DNA of 64,000 bases, taken from contig CP136890.1 in the NCBI GenBank assembly GCA_034359265.1, positions 63,799,501 to 63,863,500 of the forward strand, read 5' to 3'. Position 1 is the first letter of the stretch; every line of letters starts with the position of its first letter. Positions 44,418 through 57,075 of this stretch are shown here, one piece after another. The stretch comes from Canna indica (taxonomy: Eukaryota; Streptophyta; Magnoliopsida; Zingiberales; Cannaceae). The notes below the pieces were generated by a model that made no database searches, was not told the origin of the DNA, and saw only the letters and a list, made by a program, of their open reading frames with translations. A program made the position numbers and the translations under genes.

Positions 44418-47400
44418 TATATAAAAAAGAAAGCACTCTAGTCTTCTTATCATGCCAAGTGTCATGATAAGAACTATGTCAAGTGACATAAATCTAAGTA
44501 CTTTAATAGTTTCTATAATTATTTAATGAGTCATAAATCCAAAAATCAATTTTGAATATTAATGTAGATGCTTTGAGAAAAGGAATGTGTATTCATTGCA
44601 TTGATTTTTTTATGGCATGAAATATTACCTCTTTTAATATTAGCTCTCTTGGATGACATGTAATATTACATCTTTTAATTATGTAATATTATATTTCTTA
44701 AATATTTAATATTTAATTGATCAAAATTTGCGTCATCCTTAACGAGCCGATTGAAGAAATGTAATTAAAATATATTGGATTTAGTTAAAATGTGTTGATA
44801 TATAGATATTGGATTTAATTTAATATTAATTTTTTTACTATTCATGTTACCTTGCCTAACATTGAATTTAATATTACTAATATAAATGAGATATGAATTA
44901 TAGCAATACATTAGAATGAAAAGATTTTTTGAACGTGGATCCACCACATTTAATAACAATATTTATTAGTTTCTAATGTTACCTCTCTTAATTATGTGAT
45001 ATCAATTCTTATTAGATCTATATATATTTTAGAAAATAGTAATAAATTATCAAAGAAATAATTTTTTATCAAAACACGAATACAAATACTAACAAAACTA
45101 TTTTAGAAAAATATTACTAAGATATCATAAAAATATTATATTATCAAAATACGGATTGTAAGAAATATGACTATGTCTCTATCAAATTTATATATATTTC
45201 ATAGTTAATATATATCTTATGGAAATATTATTAAATTATCATAAAATTATTATTTTATAAAAATATGAAATAATTAATGATTTGTCCATTTATTGTATTG
45301 TTTAATTTGTTTTAAATTTTAGTTAAATATTTGTTAATATATACATAATAGATATGTGTAGAGGAAGCAGATCAAATTCTAAATATCTCGTCTCTTTAAC
45401 TCTATATTTATCTCCACAAATCCTCTCTCTTTGAATTTCCCCATACAAATTTCAAATAACATTGAAAGTTGAGAGGTAGGAGATCTAGGGCGGTCCTAGA
45501 AAAATCCGGAGAAGAAAAAAGAAAAGCTTAAAAACCACCAAATTAAAGGGTTAGTGAGTGTTTCTCTGAAATCGATTGATCCTCATTATGAATCATTCAT
45601 GAATTTAATGATGCATGGCCTGTGTGGTGCTACACAGAAAAATTCTCCTTGCATACAAGATGGTAGATGTATACAATATTTTCTGAATAAGTTTGTAAAC
45701 AGAACAATCATCGATGAGGATGGATATCCAATTTATAGAAGAAGAGATAATGATTGAACAATTAAAAATAGAAAGATTGATTTGGACAACCATTTTGTTG
45801 TCCCTCATAATAGATATCTGTTGTTGAATGTTACAACAAATCGAGATCAATTAAGTATCTTTTAAAATATGTGAATAAAAGATCATGATCGTGTCACTAC
45901 CACATTTGTTGACTCAACATCACAATCTGAAATACAAGTTCATGTTGATGAGATCAAAATGTTTTATGATTGTAGGTATATCTCACCGCGTGAAGCGATC
46001 TGGTGAATTTTTAGTTTCGACATTCATTACAGATATTCATCAATGCAAAGATTGTCGTTTCATCTTCCAAATAAACAAACTAAAATTTTCAATGACGAGG
46101 ATCCAATATCTAAAGTGACAAATCGACCAACAATTAGTTAGTCATAATTTTTAGTTTGGTTCGAAGCTAACAAATATTTCACAGAGGCAAAAAGCTTAAC
46201 CTGAGTTGAATTTCTTTTGTTGTTTGCATGGAAGCAAGACATTAAACATTAGACTCGAAAAGAGACAAGCCAATTTTTGATTGAAGAATATTCTTAATTT
46301 GTTTCCCAGGAATGGTGAGTTATATACTATTTCAGAATTCCACTGAACGTGGTCAGGGATCCAACATCTTTCGAGGATATTAGAACAATCAATGGTAAAG
46401 TTTACCTAACTTTCATAGATGCATATTATACTTTAGGGTTGATTGACAATGACAAAGAATATTTAGATGTAATTAAAAAAGCAAGTGCACGGAGATCATG
46501 TTTTTCTCTTAGAAAATTATTTACAATATTATTATTATTATCAATCTCGATGTCTAGACTAGAATTCGTTTGGGATGATACTTGGAAATTATTAACTCAA
46601 GACATACCTTATTTGATAAAGCAAATATTACGGCGGAAGGTACGAAACCTATATCTATGTTATATATATTTATTATGATTAGTATGTTTCATAATGTATT
46701 TTTTTTTTCTTGCCAATTAATATATTGAATTTATATATTTATGAATTTCATATGTTGTCATTATTGATGATAAACTCAAAGATGATTGTTTGGTGAAAAT
46801 TGATTTAATTCAATAATGAGGTGACAAAAATTTGGATGACTTTTCTATAATGCCAAAATCATCTCGATCATCTACAAACATTAACAATTGCTTAATTACT
46901 GAGGAGTTGTGCTAAATCGGAGGAGATTAAGAGAGAAAAATCAAGAACAAGTTCAATATCTAACTTTGGAACAGAGACAAGTTTGTGATAAAATATTAGA
47001 TGCTGTTAAAAGAAAAAAAGAAGGTATTTTTTGTCTACGGTTATGGTGGAACCGGAAAGATAATTATTTGGAAAGCTCTTGCATCTTCACTTCGATCCGA
47101 AGAGAAAATTATTTTAACAGTTACGTCCAGTGGGATAACATATTTACTATTACCTAGTGGAAGAACAACACATTCTCGATTTGTGATCCCTCTTAATCTG
47201 GATGAGGATTCTACTTGCAATATTAAACATGGTTTCCATTGGCTAATTTATTGGTGAGAACAAGTTTAATTATTTGGGACGAAGCTCCAATGATGAATAA
47301 GTATTATTCAGTTATATATTTATTAAATTTCATTAAATACAAATCTAATAGTCTGATTCTCTTAATTTTAGATATTATTTTAAAGCGCTTGATAAAACAT

Positions 47401-48602
47401 TATGTGATGTTATGTGTTTTAAGAATCCAAATAGCAATGATCATCCTTTAGGAGGTAAGACTGTAGTATTTGGAGGAGACATCAGACAAATTTTACCGGT
47501 CATTCCTAAGGGAAACATACAAGACATTGTTAATGCAACACTTAATTCGTCTTTCTTTTGTGACAACTGTGAAGTTTTGAAGCTAGCGAAAAATATACGT
47601 CTCATTGTAAACAACTCCAATGACAATACAGATGATTTGAAAAGATTTTCAAATTAGATATTATCAATCGGTGACAGAAAGATAGGTGATCCTGATGATG
47701 GTTTTGGGGTAGTCCAAATTTTAAATGATAACTTGATTTTGGATGCAAGTGACCCTATTGCTGTGATTGTTGATGTAATTTATCCTGAGCTTATAACAAA
47801 TGCCAATAATTTGCAATATTTACATCAAAGAGCTATATTAGCTCCAAGTCTGAATATGGTTGAGACGATTAATGACTATATGGTTTCTCTAAATCAAAAA
47901 GAGTCAAAGACATTTTTGAGCTCATATAGCACGTGCTTATCAGATTCTGGAGGGAGTTTGTTGGATCAGATCCACACACCAGACTTCTTGAACTACATCA
48001 AATGTTCTGATATTCCTAATCATTCTTTGACATTAAAAATTGGGACTCCTATTATTTTGCTGAGAAATATCGATCTATTTGCCGGATTATGTAAGTAACA
48101 CGATTGATGTTAACAAGACTTGGGAATCGAGACATTGAAGCCAAGATTATTTTTGGCACTAATTGGAGAGAAAAGATATTCATTCGATGTATGTCGTTGA
48201 CACCATCAGATCTAAGACTGCCAATTAAATTTTAAAGGAGTCAATTTTCTATTATGATTTCTTATGCAATGACTATCAATAAAAGTTAGGGCTAATCAAT
48301 TTCAAATATCAATGTTTTTCTCAAAAAAAACTTATCTTCACTCATGAACAACTTAAAGATTTAAAGATTTAAAGATTTAAATATTTAAAGAAATTGATTT
48401 ATAATTGAGAATGTCATATTAAAAAAAACATTACAAATATTGTATACCAATTTTTTTTCATAATTTATAAAATATTTATTTTTTATATTAAATTATTTGT
48501 GATTTATGCATAATATTATTTTTAAAATATTGATATATATTAATAATAAATTTATTAGATCTAATATGAATTAAAATCATCGTGCATCAGGTCTTATACT
48601 AA
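44418..48602 (+). mobile_element. Helitron B, head to tail with Helitron A
   Basis: It begins immediately after the CTAG of copy A with TATATAAAAAAGAAAGCACTCTAG, matching bases about 10-35 of copy A but without its TC. It ends CGTGCATCAGGTCTTATACTAA at 48,602, fitting the CTRR terminus, and is followed by T. At 4185 bp it is nearly the same length as A (4239 bp) and has the same coding segments, introns and missing HUH region. The pair therefore looks like a tandem array of one deletion derivative. Confidence 0.78.
45545..48370 (+). pseudogene. Helitron B Rep middle region and PIF1-like helicase
   Basis: The Rep-derived piece begins SIDPHYESFMNLMMHGLCG and IIDEDGYPIYRRR (45,554-45,757). Next is PTSFEDIRTINGKVYLTF (46,349-46,640). 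The helicase piece (from 46,950) has LEQRQVCDKIL, the nucleotide-binding loop VYGYGGTGK, SLIIWDEAPMM, TVVFGGDIRQILPVIPKG and LKIGTPIILLRNID. The last motif reads YAMTINKS followed by stop codons where SQG(Q) is expected (about 48,265-48,300). Copy B keeps the Walker motifs that copy A lost but is interrupted by introns, frame shifts and stops. Confidence 0.85.
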
Positions 48603-49043
48603 TTACTATTGATTAGTAATAATTTGGATTTGATTAATCATGATCTAAAAGTATAAAATATCCCCTTTTCACGTGAGTTCAAATATTATTAAACATTCAC
48701 ATAATAAAGTTTAACAGCAACAATAACATATGCAAAATATACAATATTCATAAGATTTTTGTTAAATTAAAATATCTTTATTTGAAAATAATTGAAAGAA
48801 AATTTTAATTTATAATTTTATATTTCATGGATTTATTAGACACTTGTATTTTAATGGAGGGCACGTTTAGCGATAAAAAATGTACTTTAATTTCATCTCA
48901 TAGCTTAATGCGTGGCTCATTACTCAATATTGGATGTAATTAAAAAAAATGGAGATTTCGGTTACATTGCAAATAAATTTTCATTGCATCTTAATCTTAA
49001 TCGCTATTATGTAATTCTTTGTGAGTCATTGTTGCTCTACAGT
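48603..49043. other. AT-rich spacer between Helitron B and a hAT-like element
   Basis: No coding similarity or terminal repeats were recognised. Confidence 0.5.
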
Positions 49044-49650
49044 TAGAGGCGCTAGAAATGAGCACGACATGATAGCATAACACTAGCACGACATGATAAT
49101 TGCGTGCTTGGGTCGAGGAGTTCAGCCCGATAAGCTTATCGGGCCGATCCGGCCCGACATGATAAACTTGCATGCTGAAGTGGACCGGCCCTTATCGTGC
49201 CAGGCTGGCTCGTCGGCTCGCTAATTATTAAAAAAAAATTGAATTGAATATTTGAATGAACTAGTAGAACTTGAAGTTAATTTCTTGCGGTCTAAAATTT
49301 AAATTCATATAATTATCTTATAAAAAACAAAATGGGAAGCAGTACACAATATGTATGCATTATGCAAATGTCCTGTTCCAATTCAACTCTCTGCCAAGGG
49401 TAGGGTAACTTTCAATTTGGTGGTGGGGAAGACAAGTAATAGAAGTCAAATTATAATTACAGATACAAATCCTCTCACTCGATCTCTCTATGCCATAGGC
49501 AGATTGAGAAAAGATTACTTCTTATTAACAATGGGATTGGTGCCGGGCAACCTGCAAAATTGTGTGGGTCATGCTAGGCCACGAATTTTCGGCCCACCCA
49601 ATTAGCGGGCCGGCCCGGCACATGCCGGCCAACCCGTTTTGCCACATCTA
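49044..49650. mobile_element. hAT-like non-autonomous element
   Basis: The left end TAGAGGCGCTAG and right end TTTTGCCACATCTA (inverted: TAGATGTGGCAAAA) loosely match plant hAT ends of the TAGRGRTGGCAAA type, rich just inside in GGCCCGACATGATAA and GCCGGCCCGGC. Eight-base flanks TCTACAGT and TCTACAAC share six bases, an imperfect target duplication. The open frame at 49,351-49,605 has no recognised family. Moderately supported. Confidence 0.5.
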
Positions 49651-49864
49651 TCTACAACAGCAATTTCTTTAAAGCATTTCTAACTGAAATATATGTAAAT
49701 ATTTATTTTAAATCCGCTGTTGTTAGAAATGGATATGGCCACGTGGCAAGGGGGATCCGCTTAAATCAGTCGTACTTGTTTTCCAATTCATCCAAATTGA
49801 AAGAATTCACCTCGTTACCTCCCCTTCTTATCATCCTTGCCCTCCTCTTCCCTCCCTCACAAAT
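49651..49864. other. Spacer between hAT elements
   Basis: A 214-base stretch ending in CCTCCCCTTCTTATCATCC-like pyrimidine sequence. No gene seen. Confidence 0.5.
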
Positions 49865-49872
49865 TTCTTCCC

Positions 49873-50402
49873 CAGGGGTGCAAGCTAGCCAAGCAGCTCA
49901 TGTGCTATTTGAGATCAACTCAATAAAAACTCGAACTTGACTCGATCTTATCGAGCTCGAGCCGAGCTTTACATATATATGAGCGAGCCGAACTCGAACT
50001 AACCAATACTCGGCTCGAGAGCCCAATCGAGCTGATATATAATTATATAAATATTAATATTCTAGATCGGTCAGATATAAACCTGAGTTGAGTCAAGCTT
50101 AATCGAGCTCGGTCAACCTTGAGAAAAACAAACGAGTCTTAATGTGCCGAGCTCGAGTTGCTCGAGCCGAGCTCAAGTTGCTCGTGTCGAGCTCAAGTTG
50201 CTCATGTCAAACTCAAGTTGCTCGTGTTGAGCTCAAGTTGCTTGTGCCGAGCACGATCGAGTTGCTCGAGTATAACTCGAGCAGAGCTTGAGCCTAATGA
50301 TTGAAGATCGATTGAGCATTTGAGCTCTAGCTCGACATTTCTTAAACGAGACGAGCTTGAGCACATGCAAGCTCGGCTCGACTCGGCTAAGTTACACCCT
50401 TA
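49873..50402. mobile_element. hAT MITE with perfect 8-bp target duplication
   Basis: CAGGGGTGCAAGCTAGCCAAG at the left pairs with CTCGGCTAAGTTACACCCTTA at the right (inverted: TAAGGGTGTAACTTAGCCGAG). TTCTTCCC flanks both sides exactly (49,865-49,872 and 50,403-50,410). The 530-bp interior is dominated by GAGCTCGAG, CGAGCCGAGC and CAAGTTGCTCG words, including a run of 25-bp units near 50,150-50,260. No coding region. The 8-base duplication identifies the hAT superfamily. Confidence 0.85.
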
Positions 50403-51054
50403 TTCTTCCCAAACAAGCCCTTATGCTGAAGGCAACTAACACTACTAGAATTATGGTCATCAGCGATGACCGATACCGTGGTTGAACCGTTGGTGATGAT
50501 TATCACGGACGGCGTCAACTGTGGCAAAAAACCGTCGCTGATGTGTGCGTCTCAGATGTGTTGTGACGGCCTAGCTCGGCCGTCACACGTAATCATCAGC
50601 GATAGCCCCGTGCGCTGTCGCAAATTTAAAAACATCAGTGACGGCTCGGAGCGCTGTCACTAATAACAATCCATCAGCTATGGCCGAGTCCCGTCGGTGA
50701 TGTTATTAGCAACCGTGATATTTGGTTCTGCCCAGGCCATCAACCATTTACGATAAGCTTTCAGCCACGGCTTAGTGACGGTTAACCGTGGGTAAGCCAT
50801 GGCTAAAGGTGTATCCTGTAACTGAAAAAACTGAAAATTTTGTAAATTCCTGTGTACAATGATATATCGACTACAAATAATTTTCAATCACATATTACAA
50901 TCAGAAAATATCATACACATGCATTAGAAACCAAACATACAAGTTTTACATAAATATCATCAATATCAACCTCAAACCGGAGACAAACAATTATCAAAAT
51001 ATCAACTCGTGCATCCAAGTCTCAAAATATAAACAAAATACAAAAATCAAAAGC

Positions 51055-52740
51055 TCACGGCTGCGGTGGAGGCGGTGGAGGCGGTGGAGGAGGTGGAGTC
51101 GACAACGACTGGGTCGGGAGTGTCGATTGGGTCGAGGAGGACGACGGCTGCGACATCATAGGTAGAAGGCCAGACTGAGATGCAATTTGACTGAGGAGTG
51201 TCTGCATGTTCTGGATCGTCTGTCTCAACTCGTCATTCACCCATCTCTGCTCCTCCATCGCCCGTCTCTACTCCTCCATCTCCTGTCTCTATTGGATGAG
51301 CTCCGACTCCATGGCTGCTATCCGACTCTGGTCTTGCACTCGGGATGACGAGGGCCGCTCACCCGCAGTCGGAGGGGTCGGTGCCCCAAGTGGCCCGAGC
51401 ACGGCGCGTGCATGGCCACTGTCTGCAAAGCCATAAACACGGCCGTGCTCGCAGCCACCTGCGTCCTCCACCCAAGCTCCTGCGTCGAACTCCTCCGGTG
51501 TCCCTCCACGCTCGATCACAGTCCTCGAGTAAGTTTCCTACACGTGTTTATATTTTAAATATATATAAACTATAAATAAAAATTGTGTAAATCAAATAGA
51601 CATATATAAATACTTACCATTATGATGAAGGCTCTGCTATGAACGTAGTCCCCCGCTCCTTGTCGACGACTATGGGTGCGCTCAAACACCTCCATCATCG
51701 ACGGGCTTCAGACGGTGCCGTCCTTAGTCACACGCGTCTTACATTAGAAAACAAATACATTAGTATCATTATACATAATATATAATTTAATTAAAATTAA
51801 GAAAATTATACATACCATACGATGCTCATGCACCGCAAAAGAGATTGAGCCACCTGTGTGGCGCGCCCTTGTGCCGTCCCCCAGACATGCGATTTCTCGA
51901 CACAGTCCGGGAGACCTTCTACCACTCAGGAGTGTCCCACCGCTCAATGAGCTGGTCCCACACAGGGCTAGGAATCCACTCGGAGGCGTGTCCCCGAGTC
52001 TGCCCTATCTGTGTGGCCCCTAGCCGTCTCATCACTGTTTGACGGGCCTGCTGAAGCAGCCCGTTATAGCGAGCGCGGGCAACACGCTCCCATGCGGCCT
52101 CCACAAAAGTGGTCTGGTCCTCCGGCCATGTATAATGACCCTGCAAAAAAAAAATTATTATTACCGATGAATATTTAACATTAAAATTAATTTAATAAAT
52201 ATACTTACCATGAACTCTCACCACAATAAATTCATATGCTCATGAGGCACGTGAGACCATGTAGGCCACGCCCCGTGCATAAACTTTCGGATCATCCCCG
52301 CTATCGTGCGGGGAACGTCCTCCTGCTCAAATCTGCACCAAATATAAATTCATATTATGATATTTTGAATTATAAATAAATTATAAGAAATAATTAATGC
52401 ATATACTTACCTTCTTCCACGCACAGTAACTGCTCTGCGCAGTTGTCCCTTGGGTGGCGGAGGGAGAATTTTGTTAGGCCCTCGTGGCCTACGTCTCGAT
52501 GTCGACGGGCCTAGATCGACTGAAGGGATGGTGGCTGGAGGTGGGGGGATGGTGTCCATATCAGCTGGGGGAATGATGGATGGATCAGGTGGGGGAATGG
52601 TGGCCGGACCAGGTGGGGGGATGGTGGTGGAAGACGAAGGGTCAGTGGGTACAGGAGGGGTAGGTGGTAATCGTCGGGGGATCCTACGAGGAATGCTTTC
52701 TCGAGAACTAATATTTCGAACCATAGCTGTAAAAATTTAA
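51055..52740 (-). pseudogene. CACTA accessory transposase (Transposase_24 / Ptta-En-Spm type)
   Basis: The start at 52,724 opens MVRNISSRES and a proline-rich N-terminus (52,724-52,407). Exon-like pieces then read IAGMIRKFMHGAWPTWSHVP (about 52,300-52,240) and QTTFVEAAWERVARARYNGL with PSPVWDQLIERWDTPEW (52,125-51,925), which is the domain's signature. GGSISFAVHEHRM follows, then a Gly- and Pro-rich region. A coiled-coil-like C-terminus has QRWVNDELRQTIQNMQTL and a run of prolines before the stop at 51,055. Introns are implied between the pieces. TAG codons within (for example after DTPEW and in the QEMEE helix) suggest decay. The family protein binds subterminal repeats. Confidence 0.75.
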
Positions 52741-53183
52741 TATAATTAGATTATATATAATAGATTAATAGATACATTTAATAATTGAATATATACTTCA
52801 CATTTACAATTATTCATCATCGTCATTATCATCATCCGTGTAATACTCTTCTTCTTGTTCTTTTGTATCTGAATCTTGAAATTCTTCTTCATCTCCCTCA
52901 TCTTCATTCTATCCTTCCTCAACTTTATTATCGTCGTCATCAACATATTCTATTTCCAATTGAACTAACTCTGTGTCATAATCCTCGAGTATTTGACTAA
53001 CTGTTCCACTTCGAAAGGATCTTCTTCTGCTAGCTGTTCAATTGACTAACTCTGTGTCATAATCAATTGAACTAACTGTTCCACTTAGAAGTCATCTGCT
53101 AGCTCATTATCTCCAACTATCGGGTCAATTTTTCTTCTGGCTTTAGTCTTACAGACTACACACCAATCTGTCATGTCTTTCTT

Positions 53184-53600
53184 TCAAGACGGATACTGCA
53201 TATAATATACTTGTTCAGCTTGAGATGCCAATATAAATGGCTCATTTGAAGCCAATTTTGATTTGTAATTGACCTCGACCAGCTGTTTATACTTTGGATG
53301 AACTCTCATTCCCCTATCGCTTGTATCGAACCAATGACATTTAAAAAGGGCAACTGATTTACATCTGAAAAATTGTAATTCAATGACTTCGTCCAATAGT
53401 CTGTAAAAGTCAACATCACATTCAACATACGTTGTCCCTTTGACGCAGACCCCGACATTCATAGTCTTTTTTGTAGATGAATATTCAAGTGTGTGAACTT
53501 TAAATCCATTGACAAAATAATCATTATAACAATATACAAGTCGTGCCGGTCCGCTAGCAAACTCAAAGATTTGGTTATCTATTTAGCCTCTGTGTTCTGT
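53184..53600 (-). pseudogene. DUF4216 domain, C-terminal part of the TNP2 transposase
   Basis: The minus strand reads SVALFKCHWFDTSDRGMRVH and PKYKQLVEVNYKSKL, ending ASQAEQVYYMQYPS (53,400-53,190). This is DUF4216, found at the C-terminus of plant CACTA TNP2 proteins. It is 300 bases beyond the preceding TNP2 block with stops between. Acid-rich sequence follows toward 52,750. Confidence 0.8.
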
Positions 53601-53906
53601 GCTGTAAGCTTGAAACTAATTAGGGAACTCACGATTTCATAATTTTTCTAATTCCTCATCGCTGTAAATTGAGTATTTTGTCACCATCTCAATGTCAAAT
53701 ATTTCAATGAACTTCTCAATCTTTGGATAGTTTAGTAAAACGTACAAGTAGGCCAAATGGTACTCTTCATCGTTTAAGAATCAAGACGAATGAGAACCTA
53801 AAGCATGACCGGGGTAACAAAAGATATTTAAACAACCATCTGATGGTCGAGCTCCCCCGTCTGATGGTCGAGCTCCACCGTCGTCGTTCCGTAGAAGACG
53901 ATTAAG

Positions 53907-56345
53907 TCATGTCTTGATGGTTGATTCAAAATAAAATGAGCAAAAAGTTGAAATTTCTTGAATTATATATGCTTCTGATATGGAACCTTCAACTGCAGCG
54001 GTGTTCTTTACTTTTTTCTTCAGACGATTCATATATCTTTCAAATAAGTATCGGTATCGGTAGATGCTCCATTGAGTCAAAAAATACAGGAGGGAAAAAC
54101 TATTCCTGCTTGCATATGATTTCAACAATATTATTTTCAAGTGCTGATATATCTTCGACTCGAAGTACATTTGCACAAATGTTTCTGAAAAACATACTTA
54201 ATTCTGTCAACGGACCCCAAATCTTATCATGTAGATGATATCGAAACGCAACCAGAAGCAATCTCTGCATGAATACATGACAATCGTGGCTCTTCATCCC
54301 CAATATTTTGCATTCATCGACGTTTACACATCGAGATAAGTTCTAGGCATATCCATCGGGTAATCTAAATTCCTTGATCCATTGATACACATCTTTCATC
54401 TGTTGTTTATTTAATACATATGGCGCATTTGGCTTATGAAATCGTTCGTTGACCTCTTGCAACTCTAACTCAGGTCTCTTACAAAGTATTTTTACATCAT
54501 GTCGGGCCTTCACATTATCTTTAGTTTTGCCGGAAATATCCATCATTGTGTTAAAAATATTTATCAAACACATTTTTTTCAATGTGCATGGCGTCCAAAT
54601 TATGCTGAATCAGTAATGAACTCTAATACGACAATTCCCAAAAGATACTTTTCTTCACCCAGTTATATGTTTGACCAAAGCCTGAGATTCTTACATTCTG
54701 ACCAAAAGTAATATCTGGAAGCAATTGAACACGTGCTAACATCTGTTCACCAGACAACATCGGTGGTGGCTCATCTCTTTCGACTCTACCTTTGATAAAT
54801 TTTTCACGATTCCTTCGATACTGATGGTTAGACGGTAGGAATCGGCGATGACAATCAAAGAAGGAATTTTTTCGACCATTCTCAAGACTGAAGGATTTTG
54901 AGTGTTCCATGCAATACGGGCAAGAGAGTCGACTATGCGTGCTCCAACCAAACAACATGTCATAGCCCGAGAAATCATTTATTATCCACAATATAGCAGC
55001 TCGTAAAGTGAAGTTTTGCTTCCGGTAACAATCATAACTGACAACTCCCTTAGCCTACAATGTTTTGAGTTCATCAATTAGGGGACGGAGAAATATGTCA
55101 ATTTCTTTGCGAGGACCCCTAGGACCCGGAATAATCATCGAAAGATAGATAAATTCATTTTTCATACACATTGAGGGCGGTAAATTATAAACTGTTAACA
55201 ACACTGGCCATACTGAATACAGAGTTGCTGAATTGCCAAATAGATTAAAACCATCTGTGCACAATCCCAACCTGATATTTCTAGTCTCCCCAGCAAATGA
55301 AGGATAACACCTATCCAAATGTTTCCATGCTTCTCTGTCGGATGGATGAGTCATTATTGTATCATCACGACTTCTTGCATGCCAACTCATATATGGGGCA
55401 GTCTTTTCTGACATGAATAACCTTTGAAGTCTCGGTGTTAGTGGAAAATACCGAAGCACCTTAAAGGGGATATTTTTTTGTTGGACCGATTTCTTCTCCT
55501 TGTAACGAGGATGTTCACATACCGGGCATTGTTCTAACTGTGCATTTTCTTTATAATATAAAATGCAGTTATTTGGGCACACGTGTATCTTTTCGTACCC
55601 AAGCCTTAATTTTCTTATCAACTTTTTTGTCTTATAAAAGGTTGGCTCAAACTTGTTATTTGGAGGTAGCATACCACTAATAAAGCCTGCAATCCGATCA
55701 AACGCAACTCCACTGATATTACAATCGGACTTGATATTCAGGAGTTGTGTCATTGCTGAAAATCTTGTATAATTAGGACAATTCTCATACAAAGGTTCAT
55801 CGGCAGCTTTCAACATCTCGTAAAATTCTGCCTCCTTATTCGACAATTCAATCTGTATCTCAGGTTGTTCTTCAGTGACTTCAACTGTCATAGTGTTTGG
55901 TGGCATTACCGTCTCTGTAACTGACTCAATATTATCATTTAAATGGAATTGTCCTCCAAGACTATCCAGAATCATTGTTCTATAAGGATTAGGTGGATCG
56001 GAAGAAGAAACATCAGCAGAAGAAGATTCACCATGAGTTTGGACAACAACATTGCTCGACGTCCCGACTTGACGTGACTCCCCGTGATAATTCCATACAA
56101 AATATCTTGGTGTGAATCCTTTTGTATACAGATGTGGTGTGACAGTTTCTCGGTCCAAAAATCTTATGTTCGAACATTTCCGACACTAACATCGGATTTT
56201 ATCACCACTAAGGAATTTTTCATTCGAGTAGGCGAAATTTAAGAAGTAAGTTACGCCTATTCGAAATTCGTCTGTTATAGCTCCACGATGAGTTCGTCGG
56301 TACATCCAACTTCGATCGCCCGACTTGTTCTGTCATGCAATATCT
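53907..56345 (-). pseudogene. TNP2-type CACTA transposase with few disabling changes
   Basis: From about 56,345: RSWMYRRTHRGAITDEFRIG and GVTYFLNFAYSNEKFLSGDK (transposase-associated domain) with a stop in the Cys cluster at about 56,190. The main block 56,158-55,055 has CPNNCILYYK, QCPVCEHPRYK, VLRYFPLTPRLQRLFMS, GLCTDGFNLF and NLPPSMCMKNEFIYLSMIIP. A TAG at 55,055-55,057 replaces the usual Trp. WIINDFSGYDMLFGWSTH then continues. Further down are HNLDAMHIEKNVFDN and the DUF4218 region KSHDCHVFMQRLLLVAFRYH (54,297-54,240), ending ISEAYIIQEISTFCSFYF (53,980). At least three more breaks occur (near 54,620, 54,342 and 54,100). It would cut and join element ends if intact. Confidence 0.88.
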
Positions 56346-56769
56346 TTAGATAATATCTTTAGGTCGGATGGTCCTATTCCATTCGGGATTTATGTTATTC
56401 ATATTGCACTTAGTATTTTTTTTAGTCATTAACTTCATTCTAAATTTCGATAGCATCTCCCTATATTTCTCTGAATACACATATCATCTAGGCGCGTATC
56501 GAAGAACAAGGGAGATACAAGCCAAAATTTAAAAATGAAGTTAATGACTAAAAAAAAAAACTAAGTGCAATATAAATAAATATGCTCCCAAATTGTCCAA
56601 TTAGGGACAATTCAAGGGTTGTATGCCATATAAAAGATCATTAACTTCGTTTACACGAACATAGAACCCCCGAACGGATCTAAGGTTTTGCAAAATTAAA
56701 ACTTGACTCGTCGATCGTACGTGAAACGTATCTCTACTCGTCTTGATTTTTTTTCTAACTTTATGGATG

Positions 56770-57075
56770 CCGGTGCGACTCCATAGTGGACGATTCCGCG
56801 CGAGTCCAAATTGGACGATTCCGGCACGAGTCCATCCATTGTGGACGATTTTGGCACGCGCGAGTCCATTCATTGTGGACGATTCCGGCGCGAGTCCACC
56901 ATGGACGATTTGACTACGATTCCAAAGTGGACGATTTGGCCGCGAGTCCACTGTGGACGATTCCGACGCGAGTCCGCCATGGATGATTTGACCGCGAGTC
57001 CAAAGTGGAGAATTTGGCCGCGAGTCCACTGTTGACGATTCCGGCATGAGTCCTCAGTGGACGATTCCACGCGAC
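56770..57075. repeat. Minisatellite of 25-27-bp GAGTCCA...TGGACGATT units
   Basis: About eleven units, each GCGAGTCCA plus 3-6 variable bases plus TGGACGATTYSG, run head to tail in the 5' subterminal region of CACTA copy 2. Each unit contains an inverted TCCA/TGGA core. Open frames on both strands here are made by the repeat. Confidence 0.85.

Noticed and set aside
51206..51575. Plus-strand frames opposite the CACTA accessory gene
   Set aside because: The minus-strand reading matches Transposase_24-type proteins; the plus frames are compositional shadows.
52450..52740. Glycine-rich plus-strand protein (MGGGGRILLGPRG...)
   Set aside because: Complement of the proline-rich N-terminus of the minus-strand accessory transposase.
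56601..57047. 148-codon minus-strand frame with WTRGQI repeats
   Set aside because: Produced by reading through the 26-bp minisatellite.
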